DNA of 64,000 bases from Actinomycetota bacterium (GTDB lineage: Bacteria; Actinomycetota; Actinomycetes; Propionibacteriales; Propionibacteriaceae), in NCBI GenBank assembly GCA_020161015.1, contig JAIUOT010000024.1:20748-84747 (forward strand), read 5' to 3'. Within the stretch, counting starts at the first letter, position 1; every line of letters starts with the position of its first letter. A model generated the notes under the pieces. That model did not search any database, was not told the DNA's origin, and saw nothing but the letters and a program-made list of their open reading frames with translations. The position numbers and the translations under genes were made by a program. Below, piece by piece: positions 50,997 to 59,516 of the stretch.

Positions 50997-53510
50997 TCAG
51001 CCGTCCAGCCGCCCGAAGCCCAGCGTGTGCAGCACCAGTTCGCCCGCGTCCTCGCACTCGTCGAGGTCGACGCGGGCCGTGATCGACCAGTCGTGGTTGC
51101 CCTGCGGGTCGTCGACGATCTGGCGGACGTCCCAGGTACGGCCACGCTCGGTGACCACGAACAGCGCCGGGCCACGGGCGTCGGCGTCGACCGGCAGCAC
51201 CTCGTGCTCGTCCCAGTACTCCCCCAGCGCCTCGTCCCAGGCTGCCCAGGTCATCGGCCCGCCGGGCTCGAGGGCGACGAGCGCGTCCACGTCGTCACCG
51301 GAGGCCAGCTCCACGCGCCGGAACATCGCGTTGCGCACCAGCACCCGGAACGCACGCACGTTGCTGGTCACGGTCTGCCGCGGGACGGCGACCTCGTCGG
51401 CCGTGGTGCCCGCCGACAACCCCGCCAGCGACTCCCACTCGTCCAGCAGCGAGCTGTCGGTGAGCCGGGTCACCTCGCCCAGCCATTCGACGAGGTCCTC
51501 GAGGTCCTCGGTACGCAGCGACTCGGGGACGGTCTGCCGCAGGGCACGGTAGGCGTCGGACAGGTAGCGCAGCAGCAGGCCCTCGCTGCGTTGCAGCTTG
51601 TAGAAGCCGATGTACTCACCGAAGGTCATGGCCCGCTCGTAGAGGTCCCGGACGACCGACTTCGGCTTCACCGGTGTCTCCGCGAGCCACGGGTGGAGCG
51701 CGAGCTCGCCGGAGTACACGTGCTCCAGCAACTCCGCCAGCGGGCGCGGCCACGTGACCTCGTCGAGCAGCTCCCTGCGCTCCTCGAAGTCGTAGCCGTC
51801 CGCCTTCAGCTCGGCGACCGTCTCGCCACGGGCCCGGAACTGCTGGGCCAGCAGGATCACGGTCGGGTCCTCGAGGGTGGCCTCGATCACGCTGACGACG
51901 TCCAGAGCGTAGCCGGGGGCGTCGGGATCGAGCTCGGCCATCGCGGCGAGCGCGAACGCGCTCAGCGGCTGGTTGAGCGCGAAGTTGTGCTGGAGGTCGA
52001 CGGCCAGGGCGTACCGGCGCCCCCCCGGGGTCGGTTCGGCGAGCCGGGTGACCACCCCTGCGCGGAGCAGCGAGCGTCCCATCGCCGCGGCACGCCGCAG
52101 CAGCCGCTGGCGCTGGACGCGGTCGGGGGTGCAGGAGTCGACGAGCGCCGCGAGCGCCGCGCCGGTGTCCTCGTCGCGCTGGAGCAGGTTCAGCAGCATC
52201 GCGTGGGTCACCCGCATCCGGGCGTGCAGCGGCTCGGGCTCGGACTCGATCAGCCTGGTGAAGGTGGCCTCGCCGAAGTTGACGAACCCCTCCGGCGGTT
52301 TCTTGCGGCGGACGCTCTTCAGCTTCTTCGGGTCGTTCTCGAACTTCGCCACGATCCGGGCGTTCTCCACCTCGTGCTCGGGCGCCTGCGCCACCACGTA
52401 GCCGACGGTGTCGAAGCCGGGCCGCCCGGCGCGGCCGGCGATCTGGTGGAACTCGCGGCTGCGCAGCACGCGCGAGCGCCGTCCGTCGAACTTGGTCAGG
52501 GCCGCGAACAGCACGGTCCGGATCGGGACGTTGATACCCACGCCGAGGGTGTCCGTGCCGCAGATCACGGTGAGCAGCCCCCGCTGGGCGAGGGTCTCCA
52601 CCAGGCGGCGGTACCGCGGGAGCATGCCGGCGTGGTGGACGGCGATGCCTGCGTGCAGCAGTGTCGAGAGCGTCCGGCCGAAGCCGCCCGCGAACCGGAA
52701 GCCGCGCAGGGCGTCGACGAGTTCCGCGCGATGGCTGCGGTCGATGATGCCGGAGCTCAGCAGCGCCTGCGCGCGGTCGACGGCGCTGCCCTGGGTGGCG
52801 TGCACGACGTACACCGGCGCCTGGCGGGTGTCGATCAGGCCCTGGATGGTCTCGTGCACCGGGGTCAGAGCCCAGCTGTACACCAGGGGGACGGGACGCA
52901 CGGCGCCGCCGACGATCGTCGCCGGGCGTCCGGTGCGGCGCTCGAGGGCCGCCGCCGTCGCGCTCATGTCGCCCAGCGTCGCGGACATGATCACGAACTG
53001 CGCCTGCGGCAGCTCGACCAGCGGCACCTGCCAGGCCCAGCCCCGGTCGCGGTCGGCGAGGAAGTGGAACTCGTCGATGACCACCTGGTCGACCCGCGCC
53101 GCCCGTCCCTCGCGCAGGGCGATGTTGGCCAGGATCTCCGCGGTGCAGCACACGATGGGCGCGTCCGGGTTCACCGCGGCGTCCCCGGTGACCATCCCCA
53201 CGTTCGAGGCGCCGAAGACCGCGCACAGCGCGAAGAACTTCTCGCTGACCAGCGCCTTGATCGGCGCGGTGTAGTAGCTGCGGCCGCCCGCCGCGAGGGC
53301 GGCGAAGTGGGCCGCCGTGGCGATCAGCGACTTCCCCGATCCGGTCGGCGTGGTCACGATCACGTTCGCGCCGGTCAGGATGTCGACGACGGCCTCGTCC
53401 TGGTGGGGGTAGAGGGTGATGCCGTCCGCGGCCGTCCAGGCGAGGAAGGCGTCGTAGAGGGCGTCCGGGTCGGCGGCCCCGTCGTCGGCGAGCAGGTCGG
53501 TGAGTCTCAT
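50997..53510 (-). CDS. Ski2-like DEAD/DEAH-box helicase with DUF3516
   Basis: The 837-aa protein has superfamily-2 motifs: Q-like LYPHQDEAV, I TTPTGSGKS, Ia TAPIKALVSE, II DEFH, III MSATLGDM, IV-V VICGTDTLGVGINVPIRTVL and VI HQIAGRAGRPGFD. The latter half (about 400-837) is DUF3516, an actinobacterial extension. It probably unwinds RNA or DNA; related Ski2-like proteins act in RNA decay. The ATG at 53510 begins MRLTDLLADDGAADPDALYD. It is a single gene. Confidence 0.92.
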   Translation of the reverse strand: MRLTDLLADDGAADPDALYDAFLAWTAADGITLYPHQDEAVVDILTGANVIVTTPTGSGKSLIATAAHFAALAAGGRSYYTAPIKALVSEKFFALCAVFGASNVGMVTGDAAVNPDAPIVCCTAEILANIALREGRAARVDQVVIDEFHFLADRDRGWAWQVPLVELPQAQFVIMSATLGDMSATAAALERRTGRPATIVGGAVRPVPLVYSWALTPVHETIQGLIDTRQAPVYVVHATQGSAVDRAQALLSSGIIDRSHRAELVDALRGFRFAGGFGRTLSTLLHAGIAVHHAGMLPRYRRLVETLAQRGLLTVICGTDTLGVGINVPIRTVLFAALTKFDGRRSRVLRSREFHQIAGRAGRPGFDTVGYVVAQAPEHEVENARIVAKFENDPKKLKSVRRKKPPEGFVNFGEATFTRLIESEPEPLHARMRVTHAMLLNLLQRDEDTGAALAALVDSCTPDRVQRQRLLRRAAAMGRSLLRAGVVTRLAEPTPGGRRYALAVDLQHNFALNQPLSAFALAAMAELDPDAPGYALDVVSVIEATLEDPTVILLAQQFRARGETVAELKADGYDFEERRELLDEVTWPRPLAELLEHVYSGELALHPWLAETPVKPKSVVRDLYERAMTFGEYIGFYKLQRSEGLLLRYLSDAYRALRQTVPESLRTEDLEDLVEWLGEVTRLTDSSLLDEWESLAGLSAGTTADEVAVPRQTVTSNVRAFRVLVRNAMFRRVELASGDDVDALVALEPGGPMTWAAWDEALGEYWDEHEVLPVDADARGPALFVVTERGRTWDVRQIVDDPQGNHDWSITARVDLDECEDAGELVLHTLGFGRLDG

Positions 53511-53721
53511 CGGGGACCATGCTCCCACCTCCCGTGAGCACCCCCGCACGGCCGGTGGGAGTATCCGGAGCCCTCGCGGCGTTGACAGCCACGACCGGCG
53601 GGACCACCTGCCGCGCACAGGATGGAGTGAGGATGGCGCACCAGACCTTTCACGGGCCGCTGGCCGGCGGCCTCCGCGACGACACTGCGGGGCGGCCCGC
53701 CACCGGGCACGGGAGCGCATC

Positions 53722-54030
53722 GTGAGCGGGGTCGTCGTGACGGACAACCCGGCGGCCGGCCGCTACGAGGCCCACGTCGACGGCCGCCTGGCCGGCTTCG
53801 CGGAGTACCAGCTCACCGACGCCCTCGTGGTGTTCACCCACACCGAGGTGGACCCGGCGTTCGAGGGGCAAGGGGTGGGTTCGGCCATCGCCCGTCACGC
53901 GCTCGACGGCCTGGTCGCCGCCGGGGCGCGCAAGGCGCTGCCGGTCTGCCCGTTCATCACCGGCTGGATCCAGCGGCACCCCGAGTACCTGGCGATCACC
54001 TACGGCGCGGCGCCCTCACGGGCCGACTGA
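53722..54030 (+). CDS. GNAT-like N-acetyltransferase (YidJ/COG2388 type)
   Basis: The 102-aa protein has the minimal GNAT fold: YEAHVDGRLAGFAEYQL, VVFTHTEVDPAFEGQGVGSA (acetyl-CoA-binding QGxGS) and ALPVCPFITGWIQRHPEY, whose CPFxxxxxxxHPEY ending marks this subgroup. Its substrate is unknown. GTG 53722 has GGGAG 7 nt upstream. The 210 bp before it hold only a weak 30-codon frame. Confidence 0.9.
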   Translation: MSGVVVTDNPAAGRYEAHVDGRLAGFAEYQLTDALVVFTHTEVDPAFEGQGVGSAIARHALDGLVAAGARKALPVCPFITGWIQRHPEYLAITYGAAPSRAD

Positions 54031-54056
54031 GGCCACCGCGGACGCCCGCCCGTCGC

Positions 54057-55436
54057 TCAGTGCAGGCTGCCGCGCTCCCTGAGGTCGGCCACGATGCGGG
54101 CGTAGAAGGCCTCGTCGATGCGGAACTTCGCACGGTAGATGAGGTAGCTGGCCAGGATGAGCACCGGCGGCAGGACGAGCATGCCGATTCTGATCGTGAG
54201 CAGCCCCGAGGGCGTCGTGTCCTGCGGGCGGTCGGGGTTCACGCCCGCGACGACGATCGCGATCGCCACCACCTGGGTCGACAGCGCGGCACCGACCTTG
54301 TTGATGAACGGCTGGAGGGCGAAGGTGACCGCGCCGTTGCGGCGTCCGAGCTTCCACTGCCCGTACTCGATGGTGTCGGTGAGGAAGACCAGCATCAGCA
54401 GGGTGACGAAGGAGTCGCCGAGGAACAGCAGCAGGCCGGCCACGGCGACCCAGGCGATGTGGGTCGGGGCGAAGAAGAAGACGACGTAACCGACGAGGAT
54501 CAGGGCGATCGCCGCGCCGAACAGCGTCCGCCGGGAGAAGCGGCGGGAGAACACGGGGAACACCGCGTAGCCCACCAGCTGGCTCGCGACCAGCACGGCC
54601 CCGAACGGGGAGTACATGCTCTCGTCGCCGTAGACGTACTTGAAGTAGTAGGTGCCGAACGTCGTGGTGGTCAGGTAGCCGGTCATGAACAGCACCATCG
54701 CGATCGCCGTCCACAGCAGTTGGTCGTTGCCGGTCACCACCCGCGCCAGCTCGCGCAGGCTCGTCCGCTCCTGCTCGACGGCGATCCGCGGCTCCTTCAC
54801 CCCGAACAGCGTCACCGACTGGCTGGCCAGCATGATCGCCACCACCCCGATCGCGAACAGCGTCCACGCCCCGGTCTCCCCCGCGCGGTCCCGCAGGGCC
54901 GAGGTCACCGGGATCACGGCGACGACAACGGTGAAGAGTCCGATGGTGGCGAAGATCTTGGCCACAGAGCCGAAGCGCTCACGCTGCTTCTGGTCGATCG
55001 TCAGCGCGGGCAGCAACGACCAGTACGGGATGTCGTTCGCGGTCCACGACAGGCTCCACAGCAGGTAGACCACGGCGAACCCGACCACGAACGCCGTCCC
55101 GCGCAGCCCCAGGTCGGCGAACAGCAGCACGGTGCAGACCGCGGACGCCACCACCCCGCCCGCGATCCACGGCTTGTAGTGGCCCCACCGGGTGCGGGTG
55201 TTGTCGACGACGGCGCCCATCACGATGTCGGCGACCGCGTCGAACAGGCGTGCGACGAGGATCAGCGAACTCGCCCACAGGAACTCCTCCGGCGGAGGCT
55301 TCAGCACGTCGCTGAGGAAGAACACCAGGTACAGGCTGACGAGGGTGTAGACCATGTCCCTGCCGACGGTGCCGACGCCGAACGTCCACAGGTTGCGCCG
55401 GTCGATGGCCGGCGGGACGGCCGGCAGCGCGGTCAC
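54057..55436 (-). CDS. GPH-family sugar:cation symporter (MelB-like)
   Basis: The 459-aa protein has 12 membrane helices with GPH landmarks: NLWTFGVGTVGRDMVYTLVS, ARLFDAVADIVMGAVVDNTR (cation-site Asp residues), RWGHYKPWI and DTIEYGQWKLGRRNGAVTFA. It should import a glycoside with Na+ or H+. The GTG start overlaps the stop of the beta-glucosidase gene (GTGA), so transport and hydrolysis are coupled. The substrate is likely a beta-glucoside or beta-galactoside. Confidence 0.93.
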   Translation of the reverse strand: MTALPAVPPAIDRRNLWTFGVGTVGRDMVYTLVSLYLVFFLSDVLKPPPEEFLWASSLILVARLFDAVADIVMGAVVDNTRTRWGHYKPWIAGGVVASAVCTVLLFADLGLRGTAFVVGFAVVYLLWSLSWTANDIPYWSLLPALTIDQKQRERFGSVAKIFATIGLFTVVVAVIPVTSALRDRAGETGAWTLFAIGVVAIMLASQSVTLFGVKEPRIAVEQERTSLRELARVVTGNDQLLWTAIAMVLFMTGYLTTTTFGTYYFKYVYGDESMYSPFGAVLVASQLVGYAVFPVFSRRFSRRTLFGAAIALILVGYVVFFFAPTHIAWVAVAGLLLFLGDSFVTLLMLVFLTDTIEYGQWKLGRRNGAVTFALQPFINKVGAALSTQVVAIAIVVAGVNPDRPQDTTPSGLLTIRIGMLVLPPVLILASYLIYRAKFRIDEAFYARIVADLRERGSLH

Positions 55437-56716
55437 CGCGGGGCCCCGTTCCTCGGGTAGTGGCGTCCGGCGACCCACCGGCGGTGGGCCTCCTCCGTCA
55501 CCCCGGCGTGCGCGATGACGTCGGCGTAGAACAGGCCCGACTCCTTCACCTGGCGTTCCTGGGTGTCGAAGTCGAGGTGCACCAGCCCGAACCGGGCGAC
55601 CTCCCCCTCGGCCCACTCCCAGTTGTCGGTGAAGCACCAGTGGTAGTAGCGCTCGATCGGCAACGGGGACGCGGCGATCCGGGCGAGGTGCTCGTAGACG
55701 TAACGGGCACGGAACCGGTCGTCGTTGTCGCAGGTGCCGTTCTCGGTGATCCACAGCGGGGCGGGGAAGCGGCGGTACACCTGCGTGGCCACCTCGACGA
55801 GCCCGGCGGGGTAGACCTCCCAGCCCAGGTCGTTCACCTCGACCCCGTCGGCGACGCCGTGGTCGAAGCCACGGATCGTGCTGCGGGTGTAGTAGTTGAT
55901 GCCGTGGACATCGGCGTAGCGGCCCGGGCGAAGGTCACGCGGCACCCGCAGCGGCCCGGCCGACCGCCCGGTGCTCGTGGCCGCCAGCACCGCGTCCTGG
56001 AAGAGGTAGCGGGACGCGAGCGTCGAGGCCCGGTCCGCGGGGTTGCGCGCCTGCGCCGGGGTGAACACGCGCAGGTGGTGCGCGAGGCCGACGGTGGCGT
56101 GCGGCTGGAGCCGGTGGATCAGCAGGTACGCCCGCAGGTGCGCCTCGACCAGCACCTGCAGCACGGCCACCGTGCGCCGGTACGAGCGCTCCCCCGGCGG
56201 CCACACCCCGTACAGGTAGCCCTGCGTGGCGTACACGTTGGGCTCGTTGATCGTGATCCACTCGCTCGCGAGGTCACCCAGCCGCCGCACGACCTCGCCC
56301 ACGAAGCGAAGGAAGACCGCGACCGCGTCCGCCCCGAGCCAGCCGCCCGTGTCGACGTGCCAGCCGGGCAGGGAGAAGTGGTGCAGGGTGACCAGCGGGG
56401 TGATGCCCGCCTCGCGGAGGAGGGCCAGTTCGTCGCGGTAGTGCGCGAAGGCCTCGGGGTCGAAGACGCCGGGCTCGGGCTCCAGGCGTGCCCACTCCAG
56501 GCCCAACCGGTAGTGCCGGACGCCGAGGTCGGCGAGCAGGGCAACGTCCTGGTCGACCCGGTTCCAGTGGTCGGCCGCCCGCGCCGGCGTGGATCCGTCC
56601 GAGATGCCGCCGGACGCCGCCCAGCGGTGCCAGTTGGTATCGAGGTCTCCGCCCTCGATCTGGGTGGCGGCCGTCGCGACCCCGAGCGCGCAGTTCGGCA
56701 GCGGGAAACCGGGCAT
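55433..56716 (-). CDS. Beta-glucosidase (GH1)
   Basis: The 427-aa protein has the GH1 acid/base motif WITINEPNVYATQGYL (Glu near residue 168) and the nucleophile PLWITENGTCDNDD (Glu near 326), plus the N-terminal ALGVATAATQIEGGDLDTNW sugar-binding segment and HWCFTDNWEWAEG near the end. It hydrolyses beta-linked disaccharides or aryl glycosides in the cytoplasm, since no signal is present. An AAGGTG SD precedes ATG 56716. It is the first gene of the operon with the symporter. Confidence 0.95.
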   Translation of the reverse strand: MPGFPLPNCALGVATAATQIEGGDLDTNWHRWAASGGISDGSTPARAADHWNRVDQDVALLADLGVRHYRLGLEWARLEPEPGVFDPEAFAHYRDELALLREAGITPLVTLHHFSLPGWHVDTGGWLGADAVAVFLRFVGEVVRRLGDLASEWITINEPNVYATQGYLYGVWPPGERSYRRTVAVLQVLVEAHLRAYLLIHRLQPHATVGLAHHLRVFTPAQARNPADRASTLASRYLFQDAVLAATSTGRSAGPLRVPRDLRPGRYADVHGINYYTRSTIRGFDHGVADGVEVNDLGWEVYPAGLVEVATQVYRRFPAPLWITENGTCDNDDRFRARYVYEHLARIAASPLPIERYYHWCFTDNWEWAEGEVARFGLVHLDFDTQERQVKESGLFYADVIAHAGVTEEAHRRWVAGRHYPRNGAPR

Positions 56717-56730
56717 TCGACACCTTCGTC

Positions 56731-56746
56731 CGTCGGTTTCCCGACG
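56731..56746 (-). promoter_or_regulatory. Inverted repeat upstream of the beta-glucosidase operon
   Basis: CGTCGG (56731-56736) and CCGACG (56741-56746) flank a 4-nt centre, 15-30 bp before the beta-glucosidase start and next to a -10-like GATAGC on the minus strand. The position suits a repressor operator. Confidence 0.4.
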
Positions 56747-56790
56747 CTATCACCGGCCCCGCCACTGCGCAGCGGACCGGCTCGCCGGGC

Positions 56791-57528
56791 TCAGTCGCAG
56801 GTGCCCAGCATGGCCGCCAGCGCGCGCTTCTCGGACAGGTCGGTGGCCAGCGCGTAGCGCGACTTCACGGTGACATAGCGGACGGCGAACCCGCACTGTG
56901 CCGCGGGCGCGGGCCGCCACCGGGCCGCGTCCGAGCCCGCCTTGTCCTTGTTGGTGCCACCGCCGACCGCGAGCAGGTTGCCCAGGTCGTTGGCGAAGGC
57001 GAGCCGGCGGGCGTCCGTCCACTCGGCGGCCCCGTAGCGCCAGGCGACGCTGAGCGCGACGATGTGGTCGATCTGGACCTCCTCCGACTGTGCCTTGGTG
57101 TCGGTGAGGGTGATCTCGCCTCCGGTGTACGGGTCGACCCAGGTGCCGGCGAGCACGTCGTGGTCGCACGAGCCCTGCCGCTGCACCCGGTGCGGCCGGG
57201 ACGCGACGAGGTCGCGCAACAGGACGTCGTCGCGCTGGTTGCAGCCGTTGCGGTCGGTGTCGGTCCAGGCGTCGCCGAAGGCGGCGCGCGAGTAGCCCGG
57301 ATCGAAGGGGGGCCGCGGAACGACCGCGAGCCCGTCCAGATCCTTGCGCGCGCGGGCGACCTCCTCCGGTGCGGCGGCCAGCAGCGTGTTGGCGCCGGCG
57401 GGCGGCGGCGCGAGCGCATCGCTGATCGCGGGCCAGGCGAAGGCCGCGGCCAACGCGAGCACCAGGAGGGCGGTGACGACCCACGGCAGCACCCCGCCGC
57501 CGTGGCGTCCGCGTGTCGTCGTGGCCAT
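56791..57528 (-). CDS. Secreted or membrane-anchored HNH-family nuclease (DUF1524-like)
   Basis: The 245-aa protein has an N-terminal anchor or signal (VLPWVVTALLVLALAAAFAW) and an extracytoplasmic domain with DTDRNGCNQRDDVLLRDLV, the catalytic QIDHIVALSVAW (Asp-His) and NDLGNLLAVGGGTNKDKAG (Asn and Lys), the ordered motifs of GmrSD C-terminal/DUF1524 HNH nucleases. Four cysteines probably form disulfides. It may degrade extracellular DNA for nutrients. The exact start is uncertain (GTG 57546 is in frame). Confidence 0.85.
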   Translation of the reverse strand: MATTTRGRHGGGVLPWVVTALLVLALAAAFAWPAISDALAPPPAGANTLLAAAPEEVARARKDLDGLAVVPRPPFDPGYSRAAFGDAWTDTDRNGCNQRDDVLLRDLVASRPHRVQRQGSCDHDVLAGTWVDPYTGGEITLTDTKAQSEEVQIDHIVALSVAWRYGAAEWTDARRLAFANDLGNLLAVGGGTNKDKAGSDAARWRPAPAAQCGFAVRYVTVKSRYALATDLSEKRALAAMLGTCD

Positions 57529-57582
57529 CGCCGGCCATGATCCCACCCACCGGCCCCGGCGGCGGCTCGCCGCCCCGCGCGG

Positions 57583-58545
57583 TCAGCCGGCGGGCGGCAG
57601 CGAGTCGGCCTTCACCGCGCCCCGCCGTCCCCTCGGCTCGGCGGGGCCGGTCGTGGTGTCCTTCGCCGTCTGTTCCTCGGCCTCGGCGTTGATCTCCGCG
57701 CCGAGCAGCACCGCGTAGCTCGTGATCCACAGCCACAGCATCAGCACGACCACCCCGGCCAGCGCCCCGTAGGTGCGGGCGTAGTTGCCGAACAGGGTGA
57801 CGTAGAGGGAGAAGCCGGCCGAGGCGAGCAGCCACAGCAGCGTCGCGACGACGGCCCCGACGCTCACCCACCGGAACTTCGGCGCCTCGCGGACCGGGGC
57901 CACGCGGTAGAGGACGGCGAGCGCAGCGATCACCAGCAGCGCGAGGAGCACCCAGCGCACCACCTCGGCGAGCCACCGCCAGCCACCGCCGAGCCCGACG
58001 AGATCGAAGACCACCGGTACGCCGGCCACGAGCGCGACGACGACCGCCATGAACACGATCGCGCCAAGGGTGAGGGCCAGGGCGACGAGCTTGTCCTTCA
58101 CGAAGCCGCGCTTGCGCTGCTCGTCGTAGGCGACGTTGATCGCCGTGACCAGGTTGCCGATGCCGCCGGACGCGCTCCACAGTGCGGCGAGGATCGTGAT
58201 CACCAACCCCCAGCCGAGCGCCTGTGCCGGTGCGGAGGCGAGCTGGTCCAGCTGGCCCTCGATCACCGACCGCGCGTCGGGGGGCAGGGAGGCGGTGAGC
58301 GATCCGACCTGCCGGGTGATCCCGGCCGGGTCGGAGACCAGCCCCCAGATGAGGGTGAGCGAGATCAGCGCGGGGAAGAGGGCGAGGAAGCCGAAGAAGG
58401 CCACGCCGGCGGCCAGCAGCGGGACCTGGTCGGCCGAGGACTCCGCCCAGCCGCGCCTGGCGACCTGGAGCCAGCCCTTCGGCGGGATCCCGGCCGGGCT
58501 GTCCGCACTGGCCCCGGGGGCCGTCGTCGTTGTCTGAGGTGCCAT
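57583..58545 (-). CDS. YihY/BrkB-family membrane protein
   Basis: The 320-aa protein has six membrane helices and family landmarks: AAGVAFFGFLALFPALISLT, LAALWSASGGIGNLVTAINV, AYDEQRKRGFVKDKLVALAL and a late GALAGVVVLMLWLWITSYAV LLGAEINAE stretch. Once annotated as RNase BN, the family is now regarded as inner-membrane proteins of unclear function. The C-terminus is a charged tail. Confidence 0.9.
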   Translation of the reverse strand: MAPQTTTTAPGASADSPAGIPPKGWLQVARRGWAESSADQVPLLAAGVAFFGFLALFPALISLTLIWGLVSDPAGITRQVGSLTASLPPDARSVIEGQLDQLASAPAQALGWGLVITILAALWSASGGIGNLVTAINVAYDEQRKRGFVKDKLVALALTLGAIVFMAVVVALVAGVPVVFDLVGLGGGWRWLAEVVRWVLLALLVIAALAVLYRVAPVREAPKFRWVSVGAVVATLLWLLASAGFSLYVTLFGNYARTYGALAGVVVLMLWLWITSYAVLLGAEINAEAEEQTAKDTTTGPAEPRGRRGAVKADSLPPAG

Positions 58546-58678
58546 GGGACCCCCTTACCCCGCCTCAGCCCAGCTCGCTCAGCACCCGGGGGAGCTCGTC
58601 GAGCACCTCGCCGTCGAATCGGGTCGGCCCGGACACGCCCCGTGCGTGGCGGCGGCCTCACAGGGGTACCTGTGGCCC

Positions 58679-58894
58679 ATGAGCGAGAACCTGCGTGACC
58701 TGGCCGCCGAGCTGACGAGGGTGGACACGGCCATCCACGATGTACCGCTGTACGCCGATCCCTCCGATCCCACCTCCAGCTTCAGCGATGAGCTCATCGA
58801 GCTCGTGGCCCGTGAGGAGGAGCTGGTGGGCGAGCTGATCCGTCAGGCCAGGCAGGAGATCGCCGACGACCAGGAGGAGCCCGTCCGGGCCTGA
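58679..58894 (+). CDS. Small acidic hypothetical protein, 71 aa
   Basis: The protein starts MSENLRDLAAELTRVDTAIH and ends with an acidic helix (REEELVGELIRQARQEIADD). It is predicted helical and soluble. TACCTG (58667-58672) lies 6 nt before the ATG, and CAGG/CCTG arms flank it. No family recognised. Confidence 0.7.
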   Translation: MSENLRDLAAELTRVDTAIHDVPLYADPSDPTSSFSDELIELVAREEELVGELIRQARQEIADDQEEPVRA

Positions 58895-58955
58895 GCGGCG
58901 CGACCCGCGTCGACCCGACCCCGCCGGCGGACGACGCGCCACAGAAGGGACACCC

Positions 58956-59441
58956 ATGACCTCCGATGCCGGCCGACCCCACGCCGACGATCCGGGCCCG
59001 ACCATCTCGCGAGCGGTGTCCGCTCCCGCGTCCGCCGTGTGGTCGGTGCTCGCCGACGGCTGGTCGTACGCGACGTGGGTGGTCGGAACGGCCCGCATCC
59101 GGGACGTCGACTCCGCCTGGCCGGCGCGGGGCAGCCGCCTCCACCATTCCTTCGGCGTGTGGCCGCTTCTGGTCCAGGACATCACCCGGGTGGAGCGGGT
59201 CGACGAGCCGGCGGAACTGGTGCTCACGGCGCGCGGCTGGCCCGCGGGCGAGGCCCGGGTGCACCTCAGCGTCCGCGCCGCCGGCGAGGAGAGCAGCGTG
59301 GTGACGATCTCGGAGGATGCGGTGTCCGGTCCCGCACGGCTCGTCCCTCCACCCCTGCGGCGGATGATGATCACCCTTCGGAACCGCGAGACGCTGCACC
59401 GGCTGGCCCTGCTGGCCCGGGGACGGCACGAGCACCGCTGA
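58956..59441 (+). CDS. SRPBCC-family protein (START-like fold)
   Basis: The 161-aa protein has the SRPBCC pattern: ISRAVSAPASAVWSVLADGW, ARIRDVDSAWPARGSRLHHS, ELVLTARGWPAGEARVHLSV, then a C-terminal helix RMMITLRNRETLHRLALLAR. This fold binds hydrophobic ligands (polyketides, lipids). An AAGGGA SD precedes it. It converges on the phytoene-desaturase-like gene, whose products could be ligands, but that is inference. Confidence 0.87.
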   Translation: MTSDAGRPHADDPGPTISRAVSAPASAVWSVLADGWSYATWVVGTARIRDVDSAWPARGSRLHHSFGVWPLLVQDITRVERVDEPAELVLTARGWPAGEARVHLSVRAAGEESSVVTISEDAVSGPARLVPPPLRRMMITLRNRETLHRLALLARGRHEHR

Positions 59442-59516
59442 GCCGGACCCGGCCCTTCTCCCGCTCCCGCTGTGGGATCGCGCCCTGGAGTGCGGCTCAG
59501 TGCTCGGTGGTGCGGC

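Noticed and set aside
53634..53726. A 30-codon frame ending in a GTGA overlap with the GNAT gene
   Set aside because: It has a purine-rich stretch upstream, but the peptide has no recognisable feature and could be chance; not listed as a gene.
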